IMG/VR virus record: IMGVR_UViG_3300034107_000043
Coordinates: 1-34,002 of that record
DNA length: 34,002 nt
From: a virus
Reading direction: 5' to 3' (one strand)
Below are positions 15,081 through 21,839 of this stretch, one piece after another (position 1 is the stretch's first letter; each line of letters opens with the position of its first letter). The position numbers and the translations under genes were made by a program. The notes below the pieces were generated by a model. It was not told the origin of the DNA and did no database searches. It worked only from the letters and a program-made list of their open reading frames with translations.

Positions 15081-16247
15081 TTAGTAAATATAATAGTTTC
15101 CTTTGTGTGGGTTTTCTAATTGTGAAGTAATGGCGTAACGCATAGCATCTATTGCGTGGTTATAAGCGTCAATAGGTTTATTAAGTTTATTGTTTTGCTT
15201 ATCTACCATCCAAATATAGTTTTGAAGTTCATTGATTAAGTTCTTACTTCTTGATGTTATGTATATCTTATTTTGATTAATTAAATTTAAACCATATACA
15301 ATACTATCTCTACCTTTTGATACTGGTAGTACATTATGTCCGTAACTATTTAACTCGGCTATTGATTTAGGTTCAGCACTATCAGCATATATTACATCGG
15401 TAACATCGTTTGTTTTTAATAAGTTACTTATATCTGAATTAAGTAACCCTTTTTGGTATATCAATTCATCAAATATATAAGCATCATTATATTTATACAT
15501 AGCTATTAAAGAAGTAGGGTCATTTGAATAACCCCAGTCCATACCATAGCATAATAATCTTGCTTCATCTGGTAGGTTTATTTCTTGCCAGTCAGGAATA
15601 CAAACTCCCTCTAATGAACCTGTTTGACCAAGTCCGTATACCTGCCACCAATTAGCCCAATAAGTTGAGGTTAATGCTTTTTCTTTTGCTGATTCAATTT
15701 CTTTTACTATTGTATCTGATAATGCCTCATTATCTAAATAAGTTAAGGTTATAAAGTCAACATCATCTTGACTTAATAATTCCCTGTCAACCCAAAATAA
15801 ACTTGATGGGTTATAATCTAACCATATTTCGCCTGAAGTACGAATAGCTAATTGATAGTAAGAATCAAAGTCTACATTGTTACATTCGTTAACATACAAA
15901 ACATTTCGTCTTGCACCACGTAATTTGTCTGGTTGGTCAACTGAAAAGAATTCAATATAACTGCCATTGCCAAATGTATATTTTAAAGTTGACTTATTGA
16001 ATTGGCTATCTGTATATCTACCTAAAGCCATCATTATCTTTAAGAAGTCTTTTAATGCACCTCTACGCAAATGTGGTATTGATTCTGATACTACGCTAAT
16101 TTCTAAATCAGGTGTCTTAATCGCCCTATCAATAAGTATAGGGAGTATACTAAATGTCTTTGACGCACTTGTACCTCCCCTTACTACTTTAATACGCTTT
16201 TTAAGACGCAATAACTTCTTTAATGCAGTAGTTATTATAAATTCCAT
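15081..16247 (-). CDS. terL: Terminase large subunit
   Basis: This 388-residue motor-nuclease pumps DNA into the prohead. The ATPase part has Walker A RGGTSASKT (23-31), a Walker B-like stretch VLYVNECNNV (about 116-125; Asn where Asp is more usual), and a coupling-type motif LDYNPSSLFW. The nuclease part has GMDWGYSNDPTSL, then VIYADSAEP and a final DAYNHAIDAMRYA, the three acidic clusters expected of the RNase H-like fold. Length is slightly short but complete. It is preceded by the small-subunit gene. Confidence 0.93.
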   Translation of the reverse strand: MEFIITTALKKLLRLKKRIKVVRGGTSASKTFSILPILIDRAIKTPDLEISVVSESIPHLRRGALKDFLKIMMALGRYTDSQFNKSTLKYTFGNGSYIEFFSVDQPDKLRGARRNVLYVNECNNVDFDSYYQLAIRTSGEIWLDYNPSSLFWVDRELLSQDDVDFITLTYLDNEALSDTIVKEIESAKEKALTSTYWANWWQVYGLGQTGSLEGVCIPDWQEINLPDEARLLCYGMDWGYSNDPTSLIAMYKYNDAYIFDELIYQKGLLNSDISNLLKTNDVTDVIYADSAEPKSIAELNSYGHNVLPVSKGRDSIVYGLNLINQNKIYITSRSKNLINELQNYIWMVDKQNNKLNKPIDAYNHAIDAMRYAITSQLENPHKGNYYIY

Positions 16248-16256
16248 TATCGTTGC

Positions 16257-16520
16257 TTAAATGTCGCCTAAATCGTTTAAATCAAATATAGGCTGTTCAG
16301 TTGTTAATGTAACATCTTTTGTTTCTCTTGGTTTACCTGCATAGTAATTATAGAATAGTTGAGTGAATTTAAAATCACCACGTTCCAATCCTTTTTCTAA
16401 TGCTGCAAAAGCTAATGGCTCTAATGGTGTTAACTTCTCAATCAATGCTACTTCTTCAAGTTTTGATTTACGTCCACCAGTCTTATGTCCACCGTTATAC
16501 TTTCTTCTATCCTCTTTCAT
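16257..16520 (-). CDS. Terminase small subunit-like protein
   Basis: The 87-residue product (ATG at 16520 chosen; an ATG at 16541 adds 7 residues) is encoded just before the large terminase. It has a basic start (MKEDRRKYNGGHKTGGRKS), a short helical middle (ALEKGLERGDFKFTQLFYNY) and an acidic end (FDLNDLGDI). It is shorter than typical small terminases, with no full helix-turn-helix visible, but the basic GGRKSK segment and position fit a DNA-recognising small subunit. Its stop lies 9 nt before the next ATG. Confidence 0.6.
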   Translation of the reverse strand: MKEDRRKYNGGHKTGGRKSKLEEVALIEKLTPLEPLAFAALEKGLERGDFKFTQLFYNYYAGKPRETKDVTLTTEQPIFDLNDLGDI

Positions 16521-16568
16521 ATTGAAAAAATTTATTATCAATTTAAAAATAATAGATTTTATCTATTG

Positions 16569-16718
16569 TTAAACTACTTCCCAATAGTAATCACATTGTT
16601 CATCCTCAATAGGTGCTTCTGTAAAATACGTTTGTTGATAACTTGGTTCAGCTTTGTATCTATAACAGGTTGATTTCAATTCACAACCTTGTCCTTCGCA
16701 CATTGTTATATCAGGCAT
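16569..16718 (-). CDS. Microprotein of 49 residues with Cys motif
   Basis: The ATG at 16718 overlaps the 3' end of the preceding 59-residue gene by 8 nt. The product is MPDITMCEGQGCELKSTCYR followed by YKAEPSYQQTYF and an acidic end with one more Cys. The CX4CX5C array may bind metal. It lies directly before the terminase genes. Function unknown; this kind of small Cys-containing protein seems recurrent in Bacteroidota phages, from memory only. Confidence 0.68.
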   Translation of the reverse strand: MPDITMCEGQGCELKSTCYRYKAEPSYQQTYFTEAPIEDEQCDYYWEVV

Positions 16719-16890
16719 CTTGTTCTTCTTTTAAAGTTAGTAAATATATTGCTTTGTCTATTGTTTCTTTATGGAAACCTGCTTGTATAAGTAAGCCAAT
16801 GATTATATCAAAGTATTCATCAATACATAAATCATCATTTTCAGTTTCAATAGTGTATGTTTTTTTGTATGCTGTTAATTGTAGTTTCAT
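16711..16890 (-). CDS. Hypothetical protein, 59 residues
   Basis: The product starts MKLQLTAYKKTYTIETENDD, with a short beta hairpin and then an acidic-amphipathic helix (IDEYFDIIIGLLIQAGF), ending TLKEEQDA. The ATG overlaps the stop of the previous gene as ATGA. The fold resembles small phage proteins of unknown role. No function can be stated. Confidence 0.65.
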   Translation of the reverse strand: MKLQLTAYKKTYTIETENDDLCIDEYFDIIIGLLIQAGFHKETIDKAIYLLTLKEEQDA

Positions 16891-17138
16891 ATCTTATTTT
16901 TTAAAAATTGTTTAATGTCTTTTATTGTGTGTATTCCTTGTTGAGTATTATCTAAAGCATAAACTATTGTATCATCTTTAAATTGTTCTCCATAAGAAAC
17001 CAACCATCTTGAAGAATTACCTCTAAAAAATATTGGTTCAAATATAGTCTTTGATATATAAAAATGTAAGTCTCCATCTTCATCAACTAATTTATTATGA
17101 TCTATTTGTTCTGTTAATATTCCAAATGTTGTGCTCAT
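16887..17138 (-). CDS. Hypothetical protein, 83 residues
   Basis: It begins MSTTFGILTEQIDHNKLVDE, with a central region rich in aromatic residues (FYISKTIFEPIFFRGNSSRW) and a basic helical end (IKDIKQFLKNKI). The ATG and the stop both overlap neighbours as ATGA, so it is part of a chain of coupled small genes. No family is recognised. Confidence 0.65.
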   Translation of the reverse strand: MSTTFGILTEQIDHNKLVDEDGDLHFYISKTIFEPIFFRGNSSRWLVSYGEQFKDDTIVYALDNTQQGIHTIKDIKQFLKNKI

Positions 17139-17251
17139 ATCTTAAATTTGTATTTTAGTATTTTTAAATAAATTGTATTTACTGATTCTTTATTGCAACC
17201 TCTTTTATAATAGAAGTTCATTACTCTTTGTATTCTTTGTAGGTTACTCAT
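17135..17251 (-). CDS. Microprotein of 38 residues
   Basis: The ATG overlaps the stop of the DnaA-like gene (ATGAGTAA), and the TGA overlaps the next ATG. The product is MSNLQRIQRVMNFYYKRGCN plus KESVNTIYLKILKYKFKI: basic, helical, with no signal peptide. Coupling on both sides and filling of a gap support it. Function unknown. Confidence 0.58.
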   Translation of the reverse strand: MSNLQRIQRVMNFYYKRGCNKESVNTIYLKILKYKFKI

Positions 17252-17699
17252 ATTTTTTATAATATCTTGCTTTTTCGTTAATATTTAAAAACGCTTCAAA
17301 CTTTGCTTTTATATCTTCGTTGTCTAATATTGCGATTAAGCGGTTTATATTTTTGTTTGGTTGTAATTGTTTTATAGTTTCTTTTAGTTTGTTAATCTCT
17401 TGGTCTTTTAGTTGATTTGTTTTTTGTAATGATTCAACTACAAAATCAGGTTTTAATTCTAATAAAAAGTTTTCTAACTCTTGTATTTTTGGGTTATAGT
17501 ATTTAACACTTTCATAGTTTTTTAAGTGATGTATTATTGTAGCGTGGTTTAAGTTTAATTCTTTTCCTATTTGCTGTAATGATAAACCTTTTTGTCTAAA
17601 TAGAAACGATGCTAATACTTTCATTTCTACTTGTTCTCTTTTCCTGCCTTTTAAGGTTACATCAATTCCTGTTTCTTGTTTTATTTTTTCTATTATCAT
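17244..17699 (-). CDS. DnaA domain-IV-like DNA-binding protein
   Basis: The product has 151 residues. Residues 19-62 form a helix-turn-helix resembling the DNA-binding domain of DnaA: KREQVEMKVLASFLF, LSLQQIGKELNLNHATIIHH, then LKNYE. The NHATIIHHLK stretch sits where DnaA has DHTTVxHA. The rest is a coiled coil (about 92-112, KDQEINKLKETIKQL) and a C-terminal helix. No ATPase part is present. It could recognise an origin or act as a regulator. It is encoded in a chain with the exonuclease and microproteins. Confidence 0.6.
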   Translation of the reverse strand: MIIEKIKQETGIDVTLKGRKREQVEMKVLASFLFRQKGLSLQQIGKELNLNHATIIHHLKNYESVKYYNPKIQELENFLLELKPDFVVESLQKTNQLKDQEINKLKETIKQLQPNKNINRLIAILDNEDIKAKFEAFLNINEKARYYKKYE

Positions 17700-17926
17700 A
17701 ATTCATCAAATGTTAATTCTAATTCTTTTGGGTTAAATTTATCTATAACTGCAGTAAGTGTTAAAAAATATGATACCTCTATTGCTAAATGTATTCCAGC
17801 ACAAATTTCAAACTGCTCACGTTCTTCGTAGTCTTTTAAAATAAGTCGCATACCCTCTAACGATTCACCTTGTGCAATATCGTAAAGTGTCATAGCAAAC
17901 GCTTCTTCTTTAGTTACTATTTCCAT
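17696..17926 (-). CDS. Hypothetical protein, 76 residues
   Basis: An acidic, mostly helical protein (MEIVTKEEAFAMTLYDIAQG, FEICAGIHLAIEVSYFLTLT, ending ELTFDEL). The stop overlaps the start of the DnaA-like gene. It sits between the RecE-like exonuclease and that gene. No recognised family. Confidence 0.62.
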   Translation of the reverse strand: MEIVTKEEAFAMTLYDIAQGESLEGMRLILKDYEEREQFEICAGIHLAIEVSYFLTLTAVIDKFNPKELELTFDEL

Positions 17927-17930
17927 TTTA

Positions 17931-18695
17931 TTACAATACTCCCCTTAATACATATTGGTCTAAATCTACTCCTTCTGTTTGAAAAAAGTATTTATAGTTA
18001 CTTACACCCTGCTCAAACTTTTGTTTGCCTTTCTCGTAAAACTCATCGCTACATTCAAAGATAGCAATATCTAAACTGCCTTTGTCAATTACAACAAATA
18101 CAAAGTTATCTACTCCAAACATTTCACGATATAACCACGCTTGTAAATCATAAGAATATTTATCTGCTGAATAACGAAAGTCTTTTATACCTGTTGTAGT
18201 TTTTAAATCAATAATAGTATTACCTTTTAATATATCTGCTTTTGCTCTTATAGGTATTCCATCAATCATTGCTATTTGTGGCACTTCAAATTCCGCAGTA
18301 GTCAAGTATTCCTTTACCGCTTCGTTTCTTAATAAGGCATCACATAATCTTTCAGCAGCTTTCTTTTCAGTTTTAGTGTAAACCTCTTTTCCTGTTTCTT
18401 TTGCGAGTTTATATTCCTTTGACGCTTTTGTTGCTGCATCTACAAATACAATATCTTTTAATTTTTCAGGTTCTAATATCATTGTATGGAATAGTTTACC
18501 ATCTCTTAATGCCTGTGTTTCACCGCTACCATATTTAGTTGTAAAGTAATACGTTTTAGGTGAATTAATTAATGTTTTAATACTTGAACTACTTAAAGCG
18601 TTTTGTCCTAAATATCCATAGTAAAAACTATCATCGTGCATTTCAGCTAATAGTTCTTCTTTAGTCCATTGTTTGTTATCAAATGTTGTTATCAT
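17931..18695 (-). CDS. RecE/PD-(D/E)XK exonuclease
   Basis: The 254-residue protein has the layout of PDDEXK_12/RecE-type exonucleases: SSSSIKTLINSPKTYYF near the start, then DGKLFHTMILEP with His70. The active-site cluster AKADILKGNTIIDLKTTTG holds Asp154, Asp163 and Lys165, and YDLQAWLYREMF follows with Gln185. It would resect double-stranded DNA 5' to 3', leaving single strands for the ERF-type annealing protein encoded at 26149-26667. The pair forms a two-component recombination system, though 7.5 kb apart. Confidence 0.83.
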   Translation of the reverse strand: MITTFDNKQWTKEELLAEMHDDSFYYGYLGQNALSSSSIKTLINSPKTYYFTTKYGSGETQALRDGKLFHTMILEPEKLKDIVFVDAATKASKEYKLAKETGKEVYTKTEKKAAERLCDALLRNEAVKEYLTTAEFEVPQIAMIDGIPIRAKADILKGNTIIDLKTTTGIKDFRYSADKYSYDLQAWLYREMFGVDNFVFVVIDKGSLDIAIFECSDEFYEKGKQKFEQGVSNYKYFFQTEGVDLDQYVLRGVL

Positions 18696-18698
18696 ATC

Positions 18699-18923
18699 TT
18701 AATTATTATAAGTTTCTTTGTAGTATTGTTCTGCAAAATCTTCCGTAACTTCTTTAGGTTCATTATCGTTTCCATCAACCCAAGCATCAATTATCTGTTG
18801 CGTGTAAATTTCTTTGGCTTGTTCTATTGCTTTATCAATTATAGGATGTCCAAATGAAGGAGCTTGAATATAACTTCTTTCACTTAAATATTTTACTAAC
18901 CATTCTACTGCTGTTTGTTTCAT
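18699..18923 (-). CDS. Small protein, paralogue of the one at 20161-20352
   Basis: The 74-residue product begins MKQTAVEWLVKYLSERSYIQ, with a central AKEIYTQQIIDAWVDG and an end AEQYYKETYNN. The 63-residue protein at 20161-20352 has the same plan (TAVEFL, KQIIDACKKG, AEQYYKETFKK). This helical family is, in my experience, common in Bacteroidota phages. No biochemical role is known to me. Confidence 0.7.
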   Translation of the reverse strand: MKQTAVEWLVKYLSERSYIQAPSFGHPIIDKAIEQAKEIYTQQIIDAWVDGNDNEPKEVTEDFAEQYYKETYNN

Positions 18924-18924
18924 A

Positions 18925-19131
18925 TTATCTTATTGTTATTGCGTTTAAATTGTTAAATGTTTCTTCTTCTCTTAATACTTCTCTAATCTGCTGGTAATAT
19001 AAATCTGATTCGTTCCATTCTTTTAGTAGAAGTTCTTTAATGTTATGAAGTTTATTCTTCATATATACGTTGTCTAAATCTTTACTTAATTGTATAAGGT
19101 TTTCTAATTCGTTTATTATTTCTTTTTTCAT
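18925..19131 (-). CDS. Hypothetical protein, 68 residues
   Basis: A helical protein with coiled-coil tendency: MKKEIINELENLIQLSKDLD, LHNIKELLLKEWNESD, REVLREEETFNNL. It lies 2-3 nt from both neighbours in a tight operon of small early genes. No family is recognised. Confidence 0.62.
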   Translation of the reverse strand: MKKEIINELENLIQLSKDLDNVYMKNKLHNIKELLLKEWNESDLYYQQIREVLREEETFNNLNAITIR

Positions 19132-19133
19132 AA

Positions 19134-19289
19134 TTAAAATATTTGTTCTATTGCTCTAATTTTTACTAATCTTTTTTCTTCTCTAAACTTTGTAAATGCT
19201 TCATCAAAGTTATCAGCCATAATGTCTTGTTCACAGTCGATACAATCGTTTCCTGTTTCTCTCCAGTAAAATACTCTAAATGTTTTCAT
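19134..19289 (-). CDS. Hypothetical protein, 51 residues
   Basis: I use the ATG at 19289 (product MKTFRVFYWRETGNDCIDCE...). The upstream in-frame ATG at 19316 lies within the candidate -7 region. The protein has a strand followed by CIDCEQDI and helix DEAFTKFREEKRLVKIRA, resembling a small alpha-beta domain. It is the first gene after a terminator and a promoter candidate, so it heads an operon running to the terminases. Function unknown. Confidence 0.6.
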   Translation of the reverse strand: MKTFRVFYWRETGNDCIDCEQDIMADNFDEAFTKFREEKRLVKIRAIEQIF

Positions 19290-19313
19290 ATTGTTTTGTT
19301 TTAAATTGTTTAG

Positions 19314-19321
19314 CAAATATA
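19314..19321 (-). promoter_or_regulatory. Candidate -7 element (TATATTTG)
   Basis: On the minus strand TATATTTGCTA is followed by an AATT...AAAACAAAACAATATG leader. The -7 box and leader closely match those of the promoter at 26859-26888. It lies between the 19364-19390 terminator and the gene starting at 19289, with a leader of about 18 nt. A clear TTG at the right spacing is missing. Confidence 0.5.
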
Positions 19322-19363
19322 CTAATTATTTTTTACTTATTAACATATTAACAAAAAATTAAT

Positions 19364-19390
19364 AAAAAAAAGGTAAGCGTTAACTTACCT
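19364..19390 (-). terminator. Intrinsic terminator overlapping a stop codon
   Basis: On the minus strand AGGTAAG pairs with CTTACCT around a TTAACG loop, then eight T. The TAA stop of the preceding gene (19380-19382) lies in the loop. Confidence 0.85.
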
Positions 19391-19601
19391 CTATTTTAAT
19401 ACTATTTTCTTTTAAATTATTATCTAAAACAATTTTTATCCCATCAAACCTTACATTTTCTTGAATATCTTTTACATTAAAAACATCTAATAAATATTGA
19501 TAAAACAAATCGCTTGACAAATGTATAGTGTAATCGTTTATATTATTTATATTTTTAGTTAAGTTTGTAAGCCTACTTACTATTTGTTGTTCTCTATCCA
19601 T
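19380..19601 (-). CDS. Hypothetical protein, 73 residues
   Basis: The product starts MDREQQIVSRLTNLTKNINN, with HLSSDLFYQYLLDVFNV in the middle and a beta-rich end (VRFDGIKIVLDNN, IKIEVS). It is the last gene of an operon, its stop lying inside the terminator loop. The start overlaps the DUF3310-like gene by 22 nt. No family is recognised. Confidence 0.6.
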   Translation of the reverse strand: MDREQQIVSRLTNLTKNINNINDYTIHLSSDLFYQYLLDVFNVKDIQENVRFDGIKIVLDNNLKENSIKIEVS

Positions 19602-19804
19602 TGTTCCTGAAGTTTTTCGTGGTGTTCTATTTCACGCATTAAATAGTTTAATGCTTTTCTTAAATCATCAAGTTCATTATCTTTCTTTCCTGCTCTTGCT
19701 AAATACTTAACTATGTTTCCACGATTAAAATTCATATCGTACATTTTACAAAAGTCTATTACATCAATCTTTGTTTCTGTAATATAGTGTAGTGGTGTTT
19801 CCAT
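19580..19804 (-). CDS. DUF3310-like protein (SaV-type)
   Basis: ATG at 19804 is used because the three codons before it start with TTG and overlap the upstream stop. The 74-residue product has METPLHYITETKIDVIDFCK, then FNRGNIVKYLARAGKKDNEL, then DDLRKALNYLMREIEHHEKL. This order (Y-I/C-I-F, then N-x-VKY-x-x-R-A-G-x-K, then D-L-x-K-A) is the DUF3310 pattern. The family is often named nucleotide kinase in phage annotation, without firm proof. It is helical and probably oligomeric. Confidence 0.75.
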   Translation of the reverse strand: METPLHYITETKIDVIDFCKMYDMNFNRGNIVKYLARAGKKDNELDDLRKALNYLMREIEHHEKLQEQWIENNK

Positions 19805-19805
19805 A

Positions 19806-20156
19806 TTAATCAATCTTTAAAAATTCTGCCTCTGAATATTCCTTAAACCATTCTTTGTTATCGTTGTATTTTTCAATAACTGCGTCAATCATAATTAACT
19901 CATCTAAAGTTGAGGTTGTTAATTTAGTAACTAAACTTTCTATCTTGTTTAAAATGTTTGTAGTCATTTCAGGGTCGGTTTTATATACACTTACATATTC
20001 TTTATTTACGACACTTTCTAAATCCTTGTTAAGACTATTTATTCTATTCTTAATTTGTTGCTTGTATTGCACTGTAAAGCGTAAATTCTCGTTACATTCT
20101 AATAGTAACTGCGAAAGTATTACTTGTTTTAAATATTCTAATTGTATTGAGTTCAT
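19806..20156 (-). CDS. Hypothetical helical protein, 116 residues
   Basis: All-helical with coiled-coil regions: LEYLKQVILSQLLLECNENL, QQIKNRINSLNKDLESVV, NILNKIESLVTKL, ending EWFKEYSEAEFLKID. There is no signal peptide or catalytic motif. It lies in the early operon between the DUF3310-like gene and the small paralogue. Function unknown. Confidence 0.58.
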   Translation of the reverse strand: MNSIQLEYLKQVILSQLLLECNENLRFTVQYKQQIKNRINSLNKDLESVVNKEYVSVYKTDPEMTTNILNKIESLVTKLTTSTLDELIMIDAVIEKYNDNKEWFKEYSEAEFLKID

Positions 20157-20160
20157 TGTT

Positions 20161-20352
20161 TTATTTTTTAAATGTTTCTTTGTAGTATTGTTCTGCTAAT
20201 TTGTCTCTAAAAACTGCTGTTGAACCGAAACCTTTTTTGCAAGCATCAATAATTTGTTTCTCAAACATTTTCTTGGCTTGTTCAAAATCAACTGCTGTTA
20301 ATTTATCATTATAATTATATTGGCTTTCTAAAAATTCTACTGCTGTTTCCAT
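20161..20352 (-). CDS. Small protein, paralogue of the one at 18699-18923
   Basis: The product (63 residues) starts METAVEFLESQYNYNDKLTA and ends AEQYYKETFKK. It shares the order TAVE-(W/F)-L, an amphipathic helix, (K/Q)QIIDA, AEQYYKET with the 74-residue protein at 18699-18923. Its ATG overlaps the nuclease-like gene by 16 nt. The role of this family is unknown. Confidence 0.7.
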   Translation of the reverse strand: METAVEFLESQYNYNDKLTAVDFEQAKKMFEKQIIDACKKGFGSTAVFRDKLAEQYYKETFKK

Positions 20353-20747
20353 TCTTTTATTATGTTTTCGTTTTGTATTGTTAAATATGTTACTTCTTTT
20401 TCTATTCTTTGTGTGTTATAAAATTGTGTTGTAGCAGGATTCTTATTGTTAGTTTCCCAAATTGGCTCTATCTTTAATAGATTCCAGATATATATTCCTT
20501 TGGGTGTTGAGTTAACATAAATAGGTATATCTAAATGTTTTTCGCATTCCTGTAACATAGCATCGTATTTCTTTTTTTCTAAAAGCATTTCGTTAAAATG
20601 TCTTGTTCTGCATTTTAATTCTATACGGTGTTTGTATTCAGGTGAGTAGCAATCCCATCTTGACATTTGATTTTTTGATTTAACCAAATCTTTATAAATA
20701 TTTTCTTGCAACCAAAGGAATAAATCCTGCTCTGTCCAATTAATCAT
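20337..20747 (-). CDS. Putative PD-(D/E)XK-type nuclease
   Basis: The 136-residue product has WTEQDLFLWLQENIYKDL, then SRWDCYSPEYKHRIELKCRT, where Asp32 with Glu43-x-Lys45 forms a D...ExK active-site pattern. A basic helix with KKKYDAMLQECEKHL follows, then a beta-rich second half (IYVNSTPKGIYIWNLLK). It may be a Holliday-junction resolvase or structure-specific nuclease. Its start overlaps the previous gene by 8 nt. The fold assignment is by motif only. Confidence 0.55.
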   Translation of the reverse strand: MINWTEQDLFLWLQENIYKDLVKSKNQMSRWDCYSPEYKHRIELKCRTRHFNEMLLEKKKYDAMLQECEKHLDIPIYVNSTPKGIYIWNLLKIEPIWETNNKNPATTQFYNTQRIEKEVTYLTIQNENIIKEWKQQ

Positions 20748-21111
20748 TCTGGGCGTCGTAAACTTGTTTTAATTCGTTTATCTTATCTCGCCAACACGAA
20801 CCACAATTTGATGGGTTTATATGTTGATTAAATACATTTTTGTAAATTTCAGTAATACTTGCTTGTTGTTTAATTGTTAACTGCTCATTTGTAGTTGCAA
20901 AGAAATTAGTTAAATATTCTTTGTCTGCATCGTTTAAACATTCTGTTTGCTTGTAAGGGAATATCTTATTTAGTAATTCCTTTCTTCCATCGCAACCACA
21001 ATCTATTCCTGTTGCATCTGATATTGCATCAACTACTTTTTTAATTCCTGTTGCTTTTGTAACACTTTCTATTGTGTCGCCTAATCCTTTTGGTTTTCTA
21101 CCTCTTGCCAT
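20740..21111 (-). CDS. Small Cys-containing protein, 123 residues
   Basis: The product begins with a basic tail (MARGRKPKGLGD), followed by a helical region with GIDCGCDGRKELLNKIF, then DKEYLTNFFATTNEQ and a last segment with NCGSCWRDKINELKQVY. Two Cys pairs (CGC and CGSC), about 50 residues apart, could bind zinc. It sits between the sigma-like factor and the nuclease-like gene. No specific function can be assigned; DNA binding is possible. Confidence 0.55.
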   Translation of the reverse strand: MARGRKPKGLGDTIESVTKATGIKKVVDAISDATGIDCGCDGRKELLNKIFPYKQTECLNDADKEYLTNFFATTNEQLTIKQQASITEIYKNVFNQHINPSNCGSCWRDKINELKQVYDAQND

Positions 21112-21115
21112 AATG

Positions 21116-21628
21116 TTAAAGTTTTAAGTTATCGTAATCGTCTTGTAATAATCTTTTAAGTTTTTGCTTATTAGCTTTTAATGTGTGAAATATAGAAACA
21201 AAACTTATTCCTGTTTCTTTTGCTAATTTTCTTATTGAGGTTTTATTATCCCTATATAAAGTAAATAGCTTTTTATCGTACCATTCCCAACTGTTAACCT
21301 CTTGTTCTGCTTTTAATCTAAAGTCATTCCAATCATTCTCTTTATCTTCTGAATAGTCGTCAATTAAGTTGTAAATTTCATCATTCAACTCGCATTTGTC
21401 AATTCTTTTCCTGATGTTATGAAGCTGAAAATGTATATTTCTTATTATGATAAAACAATATCCTCTGTTTACTTTACCATTGGTGAACATTTGCTCATCT
21501 GTTACGTTGTACTTGTGTAAAAGTAAGTAAAATTCCTGAACAATATCCTCTGCCCATTCTTTATCAAACACTCCAGCAAGTTCTACCCAGTCTTTATGAT
21601 AAACTGCAACCCGTTCTAATATACTCAT
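21116..21628 (-). CDS. Sigma-70-like factor (ECF-size)
   Basis: The 170-residue protein has a region-2-like helix at 25-41 (WAEDIVQEFYLLLHKYN, compare the DxxQEF/DIVQ helix of sigma-70 proteins). Helices follow through GYCFIIIRNIHFQLHNIRKR, then an acidic linker. The region-4-like helix-turn-helix is at 130-161 (SIRKLAKETGISFVSIFHTL, then KANKQKLKRLL). It could direct host RNA polymerase to phage promoters. Homologous sigma-like proteins are frequent in Bacteroidota phages. Whether it is a functional sigma or a regulator is not visible. Confidence 0.68.
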   Translation of the reverse strand: MSILERVAVYHKDWVELAGVFDKEWAEDIVQEFYLLLHKYNVTDEQMFTNGKVNRGYCFIIIRNIHFQLHNIRKRIDKCELNDEIYNLIDDYSEDKENDWNDFRLKAEQEVNSWEWYDKKLFTLYRDNKTSIRKLAKETGISFVSIFHTLKANKQKLKRLLQDDYDNLKL

Positions 21629-21838
21629 CTACCAATAAATATTAATTGATAATACACCTAATAAAACTTGTATAGTATAATATTTTTCTTCTTCTTCCTC
21701 AAAACAATCATAAAGAAAACCTAACATAAAACCTTGAATTGAAGCTATTTTTATTTCTTTTCCTGTTTGGTCTGCCCATACTAAAGTAATAGCTAACAAA
21801 AATAATATTAAAGAAAAAAATAAAAGGATGTATATCAT
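21629..21838 (-). CDS. Small membrane protein, 69 residues
   Basis: An N-terminal transmembrane helix (IYILLFFSLILFLLAITLVW) is followed by a loop ADQTGKEIKIASIQ and a second hydrophobic segment (GFMLGFLYDCF). An acidic run EEEEEK and a hydrophobic end follow. It lies between the methyltransferase and sigma-like genes. Function unknown. Confidence 0.62.
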   Translation of the reverse strand: MIYILLFFSLILFLLAITLVWADQTGKEIKIASIQGFMLGFLYDCFEEEEEKYYTIQVLLGVLSINIYW

Positions 21839-21839
21839 A

